This document shows positions 43,606-53,269 of a stretch of 64,000 bases of DNA, in pieces. Under the pieces are notes generated by a model. That model was not told the DNA's origin and ran no database searches. It saw only the letters and a list, made by a program, of their open reading frames with translations. The stretch is from the NCBI RefSeq assembly GCF_024763615.1, contig NC_077224.1:66288712-66352711 (forward strand). Direction: 5' to 3'. The stretch's first letter is position 1, and the number at the start of each line of letters is the position of its first letter. The stretch is from Phlebotomus papatasi (Eukaryota; Arthropoda; Insecta; Diptera; Psychodidae). The position numbers were made by a program, and so were the translations under genes.

Positions 43606-44092
43606 GAAAAAAATATTTTGTAAAAATGTTCGTAAATGTTTGTGAATTCCTATGGGGGAGTTACGAAATGCTCGTGAATCGTATAACCCACAAACAAATT
43701 CGTAAAAGTTTGTACTTTTTTCAAAAACATTGTTCGTAACATGATCATTTGACGAGCATTTTTTGTACTTTTACAAACGTTTGTTCGTAAATGTTCGTAA
43801 ACACTCAAAAAAAATGTTCGTAAATGTTTGTTCTCTTGTCGAACATTTTGCGAACATTTACGAACAAATGACAAAATTTTACGAACATTTTTTGTGTGTT
43901 TACGAACATTTACGAAGAAATGTTTGTAAAAGTACAAAAAATGTTCGTCAAATGATCATGTTACGAACATTGTTTGTGAAAAAGTACAAACTTTTACGAA
44001 CTTGTTTGTGGGTTATACGATTCACGAGCATTTCGTAACTCCCCCATATGAATTCACAAACATTTACGAACATTTTACAAAATATTTTTTTC
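43606..44092. repeat. 487-bp near-perfect palindrome built of ACGAACATTT units
   Basis: From GAAAAAAATATTTTG (43606-43620) to CAAAATATTTTTTTC (44078-44092) the sequence reads almost the same on both strands, with its centre near 43849 and no real spacer. Within each arm the unit TTCGTAAATGTT or its inverse recurs many times, so each arm is also locally self-complementary. Mirror-image ORFs on both strands result and are not genes. A decayed relative is at 19856-20215. Confidence 0.92.
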
Positions 44093-45541
44093 TCTTTGCA
44101 TAATTCTCAATATGAATTTCAAATTTATATTCTTTCATTAGCCCTGATAAAATTGATTATATGCTTTTGGGGTGTCTTAAGACCATCGAACTGCGGGAAA
44201 AGTCATCAATATTTCCACAAATGTACCAATCAATAATTTTATCATAAAATCTTCCAATTTTACGCCTTATTTGATAAAGTCCTAAAAAAATATTTAATAG
44301 CCGAACTTTTTGTTTAAGGTGTTAATTTTTCTTCCTTAGTGGAACAGCACCTAATGACGAAGACATTTACCAAGAAAAAAAAGATACTCATCAGCAGCAT
44401 GTCAAAGGACAAAGTGTGCAAATTGAGATGAAAATTTATACAGAAAATGCTATGTGAGAAGAAAAATATATCTCTTGAAAATCTTCTCGTGACTTTCACA
44501 ATATTTTCACTTGACGTTTGAAAGCAGTTTTCTGGGAATTATATATATAGCGAAGAAATATATATTATGGGTAACCGCCAAGGAGGAAGCTCAATGTTGT
44601 TTTTCTTCCACAAACCCAAAAGCCATCCGTGGGAATGGGAAAATTACTTTGAGGGGAATGAGATGAGGTGGATTTGGTGCTATTTAGTTAGTTCCGGTAT
44701 CTGAATACATTGTATAAAGTTAATAATTCTGCCAGTGATTCAATGACTTGTGTTTCTGCGAAAGGAAGGTCTTTGTGGAAATGCTGCGCTATTCATGGTA
44801 TCAAATTAATTAATGGTGTACTCCTTGATTAAAAGGGCTCGTTGGCATGTGGAAAAACTTTTCAAGAATTTATTCCATTACAAACTTTGAATATATGTCA
44901 ATTATTCTCTCTTACCCCATTCTACTACTTAGGAGTGCCTCCTACTTTTGCCGCAAAGCCACATTAAAACTAATATGCAAATGTATGCTGGCAAATGCTG
45001 GCACTCTCAGATGAAATCTCTTGCAATAATTTACTAAATTACACCCTTCATCATCCATGGCTTCAGCCGAAAATACCCCATTTTCAGCCAGACATTTCAT
45101 ATTCCCAGTGAAACTATCAATGTGCAATCATTCACCAAGCTCTGTGATAAAATCAGTGTCTGCAATTAGAGTCACTACAGACAGCATTGCCAATAATGGT
45201 CTTTCGCCTTTGCATGTTTCGAATAGAAGACGAGAATGAGGGAAAGATAATACCAAAGTCCATTCTTGGTTGGTGATACTCTACTTGCCCATCAAGAATA
45301 TTACTCTAGACATTGACTACGCTGCTGGTGTAACAACTGACAGAGAGTAAAATTTCACGCTTTAAATCGATGTGAAGTGATTGGGTCATGCGGTCATATC
45401 ACATACGAGTAGTTATCCAAACCCATCCTCATATGAAAGGTTAATTTTACACTCGCCCCATCATCAATATCATGTTCTCGAAAATATAGGGGAGCCTAGA
45501 GCAAAATGTAAAGCTTCTAGAAGACCTCAGATTTATAAGTA
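44093..45541. other. Non-coding, nothing recognised
   Basis: No gene found. An unpaired TA plus GGGGAGCCTAGAGC end occurs at 45488-45502. ORFs are short and unlike known proteins. Confidence 0.4.
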
Positions 45542-45614
45542 GGGGAAAGTGCCTATGCTTGATACCATTGGAAGCTTCGTAATGACTAAATTTTCTATGT
45601 TTCAACAATATATA

Positions 45615-45800
45615 TGTAGGATTCGAAACAACGTTGAATATTGAGGTAATACTTCTTTAAATTTCACAAATAACTATATTTCAGGGATATGTAATTCACA
45701 ATTGAATAAAATGCGTCTTCATTCTTTGATTAATTGCACAGGACTAAATTTGTCACCAAATGGACTACTACATTTTCACGAACATAAATTATTTCCCACA
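45615..45800 (-). repeat. 3' LTR, 186 bp
   Basis: On the minus strand it runs TGTGGG...CCTACA. It is identical to the other LTR. The GTCAGGAAGGGCCG just before it (45801-45814 on the + strand, read in reverse) is the likely polypurine tract and resembles the tract of the first LTR element (8724-8739). Confidence 0.93.
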
Positions 45801-45924
45801 CGGCCCTTCCTGACATCAAGTTTCCCCCTGGACAACTTCCTTGCCAGTATTTCATTAAGTCGGCGGCCGTCATATGGTCTGTTCAGGTCCCTCTTCAGTT
45901 CCCATCTTCTTCACCTTGTAGTGG

Positions 45925-47814
45925 TTATGAGGTAGTATTTCTATTACTTCGTTGGGTCCGACAAATTTTTTTTCTCACTTTGTAGCCAACATCAAATTCT
46001 GTCTCCTTGATGGCGAACAAATCGCCAATCCGATAGTCATTGGCCCTTCTGCTTCGAAGATCATACGAGCGCTTGTTCTCATCTTGAATTTTGGAAATAT
46101 TTTGTCTTGCCAAATCTTGTAATCCACATCTCTCTTCGTCAAAATCTTCTTCTAGTATTTCCACAATTTTACTGGTTACTTGGCATGGATTCATTCGTAA
46201 TTCCTGTTTGCATTCCACCTGTGTCATATTTTTCATATGATTCACTTTCTGACGTTCCTTCTCAATTGCTCCATGTTCCTCACGATCTCGCTTGATACGC
46301 TTAATCTTCCTGAATTTCCATGCTTCATACTCAATCTCATGATTCTGTCTCTTAGTAGTCCTTATCTTGGTAGTGACATCTTCAGCGCTTGTCATCATCG
46401 TCATATTGGCACGGGACATCGCATCAACATGGATCATCTTGTTTTCATTCTTATAACATTGATCACGTCGTCGAATCGTCACTTTACCAGGCACTATTGT
46501 GTAATGTACAGTCTTAAGGAAATTTCTGCCAATCAACCAAGTAGTCTCCATCACTTCTTTGGGTACAACATGGCATTCCATCCGATACTTCGCGCCATCA
46601 ACTTCAATATTCATTGTAGTTTTTGCCAAAGCCTGGATAATTGCACCACCAAAACCACGAATTCTTTGAAATGATAATTGGTGATCCTCACACTTATCTT
46701 TAATTGACTCGTACGTATCTTCATTGATCAGAGATAGATCACTGTAGCTGTCAATGATCCCACAAAACTCTTTATCTCCAATCTTAATCTTCAAAATATC
46801 AAGCTCGTCATTAGTTGATTGAATGATGTTGATCATATTGACCTTCGCTTCATTATTACTCTTGAATTCTGAAACTTTCGACTTCGTCTTCCAATCGCTG
46901 GAGGTATGACCAAATCCATTGCACTTAAAACATTTTGGTCCTCTCTCTTTATACGGACATTCCATGGATTTGTGACCAGCATCCCCACAATTGTAACAAA
47001 TAATCGTTTTTTGGGCTTCTCCTCGTGAGTTCCGAGATCTACTAGCAACATTCTTAGGATTATCATCCTTTTTCTCAGCGTCCTTGAGTTTCAGCTGCAG
47101 CTTTTCATATACTTCGATACGAGACTTCAGTTCTTCAACTGTCTTTGCTCCATAAAGTTGAGCTTTGCTCTGGACATTGTCATCAATGCCATCGCAAATA
47201 TACTCGCATATAGTTGCTTCGTCAAGGCTACCCATCCTGCCCAATCTCTGCATTTCATAGACAAAATCCAAGAACTTTTCATCGGCTTTTTTCCTACGAT
47301 TTGTCATACGTCTATGCACATCGAGAGAACTTAATTTCTGCGTAAATTCCGTTCTCAGGGCATCTCTCAAGGTCTTCCAATTCTTGATGCCAGTTGTTGC
47401 AAAAATGAATTTACGAGCAGTGCCTGTCAATAATTTTTTGCAATACATCAATTTTTGGATGTCGTTCCATCCAAGCGTCATTGCGGTGTCTTCAAATTCC
47501 TCCAACCACACCTCAACGTCCTGCGATTCTTCTGCTCCAAATTTCTCGAGAGAATCTTCTACGTCCCTCAAGCTGAACATCCTGTAATCGTTTGAAGCAA
47601 GAACATTGGGAATAGTTGTTGCTGGAACATCATCAACATCGGTTCTGGAACCACTTCCACTCTCACTTTGCGTTTCATTTGCATCCTCATCAAATTGCAC
47701 AATACGCTGTGCTAGCTCCTCTTTAGTGCCTTCACAATCCAAATTCCTTTTTGCGCACTCCGTTATCAAGCCTTTCTTGGTGAAATTCTCCAGCAATTCT
47801 TCAACAGATGCCAT
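45925..47814 (-). CDS. Gag-protease protein of the RT-less LTR element, 629 aa
   Basis: The ATG at 47814 (minus) follows the leader directly. Residues 3-42 resemble a SAP-like helix pair (EELLENFTKKGL, then GTKEELAQRIVQF). Residues 75-245 are a Ty3/gypsy-like capsid region (LEKFGAEESQDVEVWLEEFE). Two zinc knuckles follow: CYNCGDAGHKSMEC (273-286) is complete, while the second (295-308) ends in Trp instead of Cys. The retropepsin motif at 355 is D-S-Y-S where the family has D-S-G-S, so protease activity is doubtful. Residues 455-469 are the end of RNase H and about 565-616 an integrase tail, joined in frame over missing pol. After residue 616 the integrase C-terminal module continues in a neighbouring frame, next to a run of eight T (45966-45973). 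Confidence 0.88.
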   Translation of the reverse strand: MASVEELLENFTKKGLITECAKRNLDCEGTKEELAQRIVQFDEDANETQSESGSGSRTDVDDVPATTIPNVLASNDYRMFSLRDVEDSLEKFGAEESQDVEVWLEEFEDTAMTLGWNDIQKLMYCKKLLTGTARKFIFATTGIKNWKTLRDALRTEFTQKLSSLDVHRRMTNRRKKADEKFLDFVYEMQRLGRMGSLDEATICEYICDGIDDNVQSKAQLYGAKTVEELKSRIEVYEKLQLKLKDAEKKDDNPKNVASRSRNSRGEAQKTIICYNCGDAGHKSMECPYKERGPKCFKCNGFGHTSSDWKTKSKVSEFKSNNEAKVNMINIIQSTNDELDILKIKIGDKEFCGIIDSYSDLSLINEDTYESIKDKCEDHQLSFQRIRGFGGAIIQALAKTTMNIEVDGAKYRMECHVVPKEVMETTWLIGRNFLKTVHYTIVPGKVTIRRRDQCYKNENKMIHVDAMSRANMTMMTSAEDVTTKIRTTKRQNHEIEYEAWKFRKIKRIKRDREEHGAIEKERQKVNHMKNMTQVECKQELRMNPCQVTSKIVEILEEDFDEERCGLQDLARQNISKIQDENKRSYDLRSRRANDYRIGDLFAIKETEFDVGYKVRKKICRTQRSNRNTTS

Positions 47815-47861
47815 TTTCGTCGTCTTTTGCAGTGTTGCCGTCCTTCGTCGTTATGCAATGG

Positions 47862-47927
47862 TTGCTCTCGTCTTATGCAACTATTGCCGTCGTCTTATGC
47901 AACTATTGCCGTCGTCTTATGCAACTT
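47862..47927 (-). repeat. Three 22-bp tandem repeats in the LTR-element leader
   Basis: TTGCCGTCGTCTTATGCAAC plus two bases occurs three times in a row at 47862, 47884 and 47906, with slight changes in the first copy. It lies about 48 bp before the gag ATG (on the minus strand), in the expected packaging or leader region. Confidence 0.85.
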
Positions 47928-48147
47928 TGCGCCGTTGCCGTCTTTCGTCCTTCGTCGTTTTTGGGGTTTTTACTCACTAAAACACTCTTTTGTGCTTTTT
48001 GCACCGTCTTTCGTCTATATTTGTTCTTTTAACGTCTTTGACAATATTTTTCACGTCTCTTCATCAGTTTTTTTTTTCACTCACTTTTTCGTCAGCATCC
48101 TCAATATTCCACGTTTTTCGTTTTCTTTCCCAGCAATTTTCTACCCC

Positions 48148-48165
48148 ATCCCGGTTGAGCCCCCA
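48148..48165 (-). promoter_or_regulatory. Primer-binding-site candidate
   Basis: Immediately inside the 5' LTR (minus strand) the sequence reads TGGGGGCTCAACCGGGAT. The TGG start directly after the LTR CA end is where a tRNA 3' CCA would pair. I did not identify the tRNA. Confidence 0.5.
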
Positions 48166-48351
48166 TGTAGGATTCGAAACAACGTTGAATATTGAGGTAA
48201 TACTTCTTTAAATTTCACAAATAACTATATTTCAGGGATATGTAATTCACAATTGAATAAAATGCGTCTTCATTCTTTGATTAATTGCACAGGACTAAAT
48301 TTGTCACCAAATGGACTACTACATTTTCACGAACATAAATTATTTCCCACA
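48166..48351 (-). repeat. 5' LTR, 186 bp
   Basis: Identical to 45615-45800 over its full length. On the minus strand it is the upstream LTR and should carry the promoter; no strong TATA box stands out. Confidence 0.93.
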
Positions 48352-48501
48352 TATATGTGACTCATCGCAACCATTTTTTAAAAGTATAGGAAAGTGGCCA
48401 GTTTTTAAAATATATTGCGGAGTCACGTTTATTGAGAAACATAGGAAAAATTTTGTCATTACGAAGCTTCAAAAGGTATCAAGCAAGGGCACTTTCCCCT
48501 A

Positions 48502-48714
48502 GAGGAAAGTAGAGTACTTTTGAATTGGGATACCTTTGAAATATAGCCTTTTGCTCCTATTTTTCAATGGAACTGGACCTTACCATGATATGATTTAGCT
48601 CCACAGACCAATTGATACCAAATTACATTATGATAAGGCTGCATTTTATTTTAAAATAGTAGAAAAAAGCCCAATTTCAAAACTGCTTCAATTCGAAGGT
48701 GCCTCACTTCGCCC
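48502..48714. mobile_element. TA-flanked MITE abutting the previous one, 213 bp
   Basis: It starts GAGGAAAGTAGAGTACTTTT right after the TA (48500-48501) that also closes the element on its left, and ends GGTGCCTCACTTCGCCC before TA (48715-48716). The interior matches 18648-18827 (GGAACTGGACCTTACCAT, GATAAGGCT, AAGCCCAATTTCAAA). Two elements share one TA. Confidence 0.75.
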
Positions 48715-48727
48715 TATGGATCTAAAT

Positions 48728-48855
48728 CAGAGGCGTGCAAGAATCGTTGAAACCGAATAAACGTCAAATGAAATATGTACGTCAATGGTCAAAACGCTAC
48801 TATAACAAACTTATTTTGACGTTTATTCGGTTTCAACGGTTTTTGCACACCTCTG
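48728..48855. mobile_element. hAT-type MITE, 128 bp, 8-bp target duplication
   Basis: ATCTAAAT at 48720-48727 and 48856-48863 is an exact 8-bp duplication. The ends CAGAGGCGTGCAAGAATCGT and GGTTTTTGCACACCTCTG are inverse, and the arms extend about 45 bp (GTTGAAACCGAATAAACGTC on the left, its inverse on the right). An 8-bp duplication with CAGRGGYG-like ends marks the hAT superfamily. Confidence 0.92.
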
Positions 48856-48863
48856 ATCTAAAT

Positions 48864-49640
48864 AAAATTATTTCTAAAACTGGCTTCCTTTAGAAGTATG
48901 TGAAAAATCACGTTTTCATTCCAGCCACACTTTTAATGCAGCCCCACCATGCCCTACTCATTTTATGCATAAACTTTGGATAACAAGTGGATCGAAATTG
49001 ATATCTCATATGATAAATATTTTTGAATAGGGTTCGAATTTTATTATTCTATTATTTTCTATCTCTTTAGTCTTTGGATGTTTAAATAAAATTTGTTAAA
49101 GTTTAAAGCCTTTACCTAATTTATATCTTAAAATAAAATGAATTAAAAAATTTCCAACTTGTTACATTTTACCCCACGTTTGTCCATGCTTTTAGAATTG
49201 CACCGGAACTAAAAGAAAACAATAGGAAAATAAATTAGCTATGATTGAAAAGTAATTAACATGTCGCAATTCCATTATGAAAACAAGTAAAATATGAAAA
49301 TTTTGAGTGAGTGTGAGTGACACCAAATACTGACGTATTGCAAAAGATTAAAGAATTTAAGCTTCCAATAATTATAATTATAAATAATTGTACTTAAGAA
49401 GGGAAAAGTTCACAATTTCACAAAGGAGTTTCCATTTCCTCATTATTTTTTATTATTTTTTAAGGTATAAGCTAAAACCATCATTAAAGAAATATTTGAA
49501 ATCTGAAGTCTTTGCTCACGAAAACCATTAAATAAAGGGAAACTTTCCACTCCCTTGTATTTCATTTTATTTCCTAACTTTTACAACCCAGGAAGCAGCT
49601 TTTCCACCGATTGAATCTGGGAGTTATTTATGAGGATTAA
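48864..49640. other. Non-coding, nothing recognised
   Basis: AT-rich DNA without gene or clear repeat. Confidence 0.4.
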
Positions 49641-50169
49641 CCCTCTAACAGTGTTTTCTTTAATATATAAAAAAAAGTTCTAAAAAAATGTTTTCTAGGA
49701 TAATTATTATGATCCAATTAAGTCGAAAAAACCATCCATTCTTCGTTATCTCTTTTTAATTTAGGCGCTAGGTGAGAAAATATAAAAATTTTTTGAAACT
49801 TTCTTTGCTTCTAAAATTCACATTTTCACTTTTTTTCAAATTTTTTAAATAAAATACACAAAGTAGAACGACATATCTTTCAGTAAAAAATAAATTTGTT
49901 TTAGTCAGATAACTTTAAATCGGTATTTTTATGGAAATTGGAAATGAGTTTTTTTCACAAATATTTTTTGTTGCTTTTTCTCTGACCTGTCACACAAAAC
50001 TGGGGATAGCAACTAAACGAAGAGTCAAAATGAGCTCAAACTTTCAAAAGAAGTTAGTAAGACTATTACTGGGGACACTATAGAACTTTTAAATAAATAA
50101 AAACTTTGTAATCGCAGTAGATGTGATTTTTGTGAAGACCGTCTTGAGACGGTCTTATCTGTTAGAGGG
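49641..50169. mobile_element. piggyBac-like TTAA-flanked element, 529 bp
   Basis: TTAA (49637-49640, 50170-50173) flanks perfect 11-bp ends CCCTCTAACAG and CTGTTAGAGGG. A GACCGTCTTGAGACGGTC palindrome lies just inside the right end. There is no transposase ORF. Its terminal sequence differs from the 31584 family beyond CCCT. Confidence 0.75.
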
Positions 50170-50433
50170 TTAAGACCGTTAAGACGGTGTTGAACGTAAT
50201 ATGCTTCTTTATTTTTCTCTATATTTTTCTCTATAAACTTGTCGTAAAAGATACCTAGTTTCACAGGATATACTGATTAGGACATTAAAGGAATTTCGAT
50301 TAAGAAGTTCACATTTAAACTACGGATATTTTCTGAAATTTTCATTAGGAAATGATAAAAATTTAGCGGTTGAGGCTTGATTTTTGGAGACCTTTTTGAG
50401 AATACTCTGTGGTGGACAAGAGTACTCAGAGTA

Positions 50434-50759
50434 CAGTACTGTCTCTCTATATGCACACTCTCTATATGCACAGCTTTTGTGTCGGTTGCATTCAAAATCA
50501 ATTTGTTTACATTTTGACAAAGTAATAAAGAAAATTATTTTCTTGGTAACTAATTTTTCTTGTTTTTAAATTACTTAATTTTATTTTTTCTGTTTCATAT
50601 TATATTTAAAATAACACGGGAAATTCTAGAACAAAAAAAAATGATAATTTACTGAAAGAAAGAAAAAAACCGTTGGGAATTTCAAAAAAAGTTGTGCATA
50701 TTCAGAGAGAGAACTGTCAAAAAAAGTACCCAAACTGTGCATATAGCGAGACAGCACTG
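50434..50759. mobile_element. Tc1/mariner-type MITE, 326 bp, CAGTACTGTCTC end
   Basis: TA (50432-50433, 50760-50761) flanks CAGTACTGTCTCTCTATATG and CATATAGCGAGACAGCACTG, which are inverse with few changes. An extra TCTATATGCACA unit is duplicated near the left end. No coding content. Confidence 0.78.
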
Positions 50760-50898
50760 TACATTCATCTGTCGTCAAAAACGAAATATTTCCTATTAGT
50801 AGATGAGTTAAACTCACCCGTGAACAGTACCTTATTTTTTGATAATGAAATTTGGAATTTTGAGAGAATTTTATACAAAAATCACCATTTATGGCATA

Positions 50899-51169
50899 GG
50901 GTAAAGTGATATAAGATAGTGATATAAGTGATTGTAAGAGGGTTGTAACCCATTTGTTGTGGATTTTTGAAATAAATTAAATTAAATTATAAGTTGAACA
51001 TAGTGTTACAAGTTGGAAATTCGCCGGGACAAGTTGATTGTAAATTGAAAATTTGTTTTTAAGCACAAAGAACCAAATTATAAAACTAAAGCATTAAAAA
51101 TATACAAATAAAAATGAAGTAATAAATTTATCAAGAAAAAAACCGTGTCCAACTTGTACCACTTTACCC
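50899..51169. mobile_element. TA-flanked MITE, 271 bp, GGGTAAAGTG end
   Basis: TA (50897-50898, 51170-51171) flanks perfect 10-bp ends GGGTAAAGTG and CACTTTACCC. The left end also carries a repeated GATATAAG unit. No ORF. Confidence 0.7.
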
Positions 51170-51498
51170 TATTCTATACCACGCTTCATTTTGTAAAATT
51201 AGTTGTGATCAAGGAAAACAAAAATTCTACCTTTCAAGTACGAGTGCAACTCATTAGATGACAAGAAACATTTAGTTTTTTTTTGATTTCATATGAAAAT
51301 ACTCTGAGAAATCTTTTCCACTGAAAAGCATGTTTTTTTTTCAAAAACGATTCCCAAAAATCAGGTCTCACCAACTGAATTTTTAAGATTTTAAAAAGAA
51401 AAATTTAGAAAATATTGTTTAAATGTTGTGCTTTTGTATACTTAAGAGTTCAAATTATTTTTTTTATTATGTTGAAAAAAAAAAACGTAAAGAAAGTA

Positions 51499-51977
51499 GG
51501 GGAGCCCAGGGCAGAATTATCCACGTATAGTATTAGATAGTGGTATCTTACAGTTTGCCTGCGAAGGAATCTTGAGCAAACCACTCTTTATTCTAAATCT
51601 AAGTATATATTTCCCTTCCTATTCATTGAAGTATTTATCAGCGTCATACACTGAGAAAAAACGGTGTTACGATTAACTTTTTTCCTCATAACTTTAACAC
51701 TTTTTAGGTGTAAAAATATATTAACATTTTTTAATGTTAATTTTACACCTTTTTAAAGGTAAAATTAACATGAAATTGGGTAACTTTAACCTCAAATACA
51801 CCTAAAAAGTATAATATTCACACCGATTTTGGATCAATACTGGAGGGTAAAATAAACATTTCCGGAATGTTATTTTAACTTTTTCAGATTTCTCTCAGTC
51901 AGTGTACAAACATTTTTCGTACAAATTATACGCAATGAAAAATTTAATTTGGTGGCTAATTCTATCCCGGTATCCCC
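51499..51977. mobile_element. MITE family D copy 2, carrying a nested MITE
   Basis: The ends GGGGAGCCCAGGGCAGAATT and TTCTATCCCGGTATCCCC with TA flanks (51497-51498, 51978-51979) match 21498-21693. Compared with that copy it has an extra AATCTTGAGCAAACCACTCT-containing segment and a family G MITE at 51649-51904. Insertion order is therefore D first, then G. Confidence 0.85.
51649..51904. mobile_element. MITE family G nested in family D, 256 bp
   Basis: TA (51647-51648, 51905-51906) flanks CACTGAGAAAAAACGGTG and TTTCTCTCAGTCAGTG. The body matches 34011-34264. The right end has an extra CAGT, a 4-bp slip. The uninterrupted family D copy (CTCATACAAAAATT) proves that one TA was duplicated. Confidence 0.9.
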
Positions 51978-51979
51978 TA

Positions 51980-53269
51980 TGCTGTCTTTTTTAGTCCGCG
52001 CAACCCACGTAACCTCTTAAGTTTTATTTTAACACAGAACGTTTGTTAAAATAACTTTGAAAATGTTTTAGATATAAAACAAATTTCTAAGTGTTTCACT
52101 TCATATTTTTGTATGCTCTATTTACTAGAATTCTATTGCAAAACTTGAAAAATTAAATTCATAATTCTATCATTTTTTTTTATTTTATGCAAGTTGAGTG
52201 CATGGATAGAATTTTTTTTTTAAATTACTGAATTTCTGTATTGTACATAATTTATTCTGAATAACTTCCATATCTTGATAACTTTATGGCTAAATATTCT
52301 AAACATCAATTTCAGAAAAACGCCTCTCTATCTCCTATAATTTAATGCAGACTTCGTAAATTTCAAACTTTAACCGAAAAGCATTTCATCTTTGGAACGT
52401 GGAATATCGAAGAAATTATCTATTTCTCCTCGAATTGAGTGAATAGTTCGATTAATATAAATTTGTGAGATGAAATGAACCAAGGAATTGAGGCGTGAGC
52501 ATCTTATCAAAAAAGCCTAAGAGACTTCTTGGACGGTGCCTGAATTCAAATGACCCTTTTTGAGCTTCTTTGCTCTTGCATTTTGTGGCTCATTTCTCTT
52601 GAATGTCTTTCCAATCAGCTGCTGAAATCTCATACAGCTCGAGGTGCTCTTCCTGTATCCTTTTTAGCATGAATATGGCCTGTGCAACTTCCTGGTTCAC
52701 ATTATGTATATATCTATGTAATTCCGCTTGATGTAAAACTTCAAATGATTTCATAAAATGAAAATTTTCACCATTCAAATTGGCTCAAGGTGTTTTGAAG
52801 TGATCTGCTTTGGAGAATATTTTGCAATAAAATCTCATGAAGTATGAAAAATAGCCCATAATCTACAGAATATTTCTCTTCTTTAGCACACCAATATGAA
52901 TTTCTAACGGGCAAAAATCAATTATGTTGCGTCTTTGGAGGTTTTCCTACCCCCCATGAATTTATCTATAAGTTGTTAGCATATTTTACAATACTTCTCT
53001 CCTTGTTGACAATCAAAATCATTTGAATATAAATCTGGCGTATTTGTCGATATTCATTCATGCTGAATGCTTTTTTTCTTCTTGATGAAAAAGAGATTAT
53101 TTTCGCAAGTCATGACGAGATACAATTCAATAGTCAAAATGTTTCTTTTCTTGGATTCTTGTTGCTGAGAAAAAAATTGTATAAATTGTTTGTTATGTTA
53201 GTGGGTATATTTTGGGACGAAGGGAAAATTGCGGAGGGGCTAATAAGTACGGAAACTGTGTAATCAATA
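51980..53269. other. Non-coding, nothing recognised
   Basis: AT-rich DNA. The 62-codon minus-strand frame at 52590-52778 is helical and charged but unlike any family I know. Confidence 0.4.

Larger units (their letters stand above)
45615..48351 (-). mobile_element. Non-autonomous Ty3/gypsy-type LTR retrotransposon, 2.74 kb
   Basis: Two 186-bp direct repeats (45615-45800 and 48166-48351), identical by eye over all 186 bp, bound the element. TATA on each side (45611-45614, 48352-48355) is a 4-bp target duplication. On the minus strand the order is 5' LTR, primer-binding-like site, leader, one long Gag-protease ORF with short RNase H and integrase remnants, purine-rich tract, 3' LTR. Reverse transcriptase and the integrase core are absent, so it must have been copied by enzymes supplied from elsewhere. 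Confidence 0.93.
45542..48499. mobile_element. TA-flanked MITE split by an LTR retrotransposon
   Basis: The ends GGGGAAAGTGCCTATGCTTG and CAAGCAAGGGCACTTTCCCC are flanked by TA (45540-45541, 48500-48501). Inside these, TTGGAAGCTTCGTAATGACT on the left pairs with GTCATTACGAAGCTTC on the right. The LTR element at 45615-48351 sits within it. Without the insert and one TATA duplication the MITE would be about 217 bp. A related element ends at about 63155. Confidence 0.85.

Noticed and set aside
43650..44038. 95- and 91-codon ORFs on opposite strands
   Set aside because: Same reason: both read the 487-bp palindrome; the repeated VRK/NVRKH-like peptide comes from the ACGAACATTT unit.
46237..47980. 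Several + strand ORFs of 60-145 codons at 46.1-48.2 kb
   Set aside because: They lie antisense to the 629-codon Gag ORF and its leader and show no motif.
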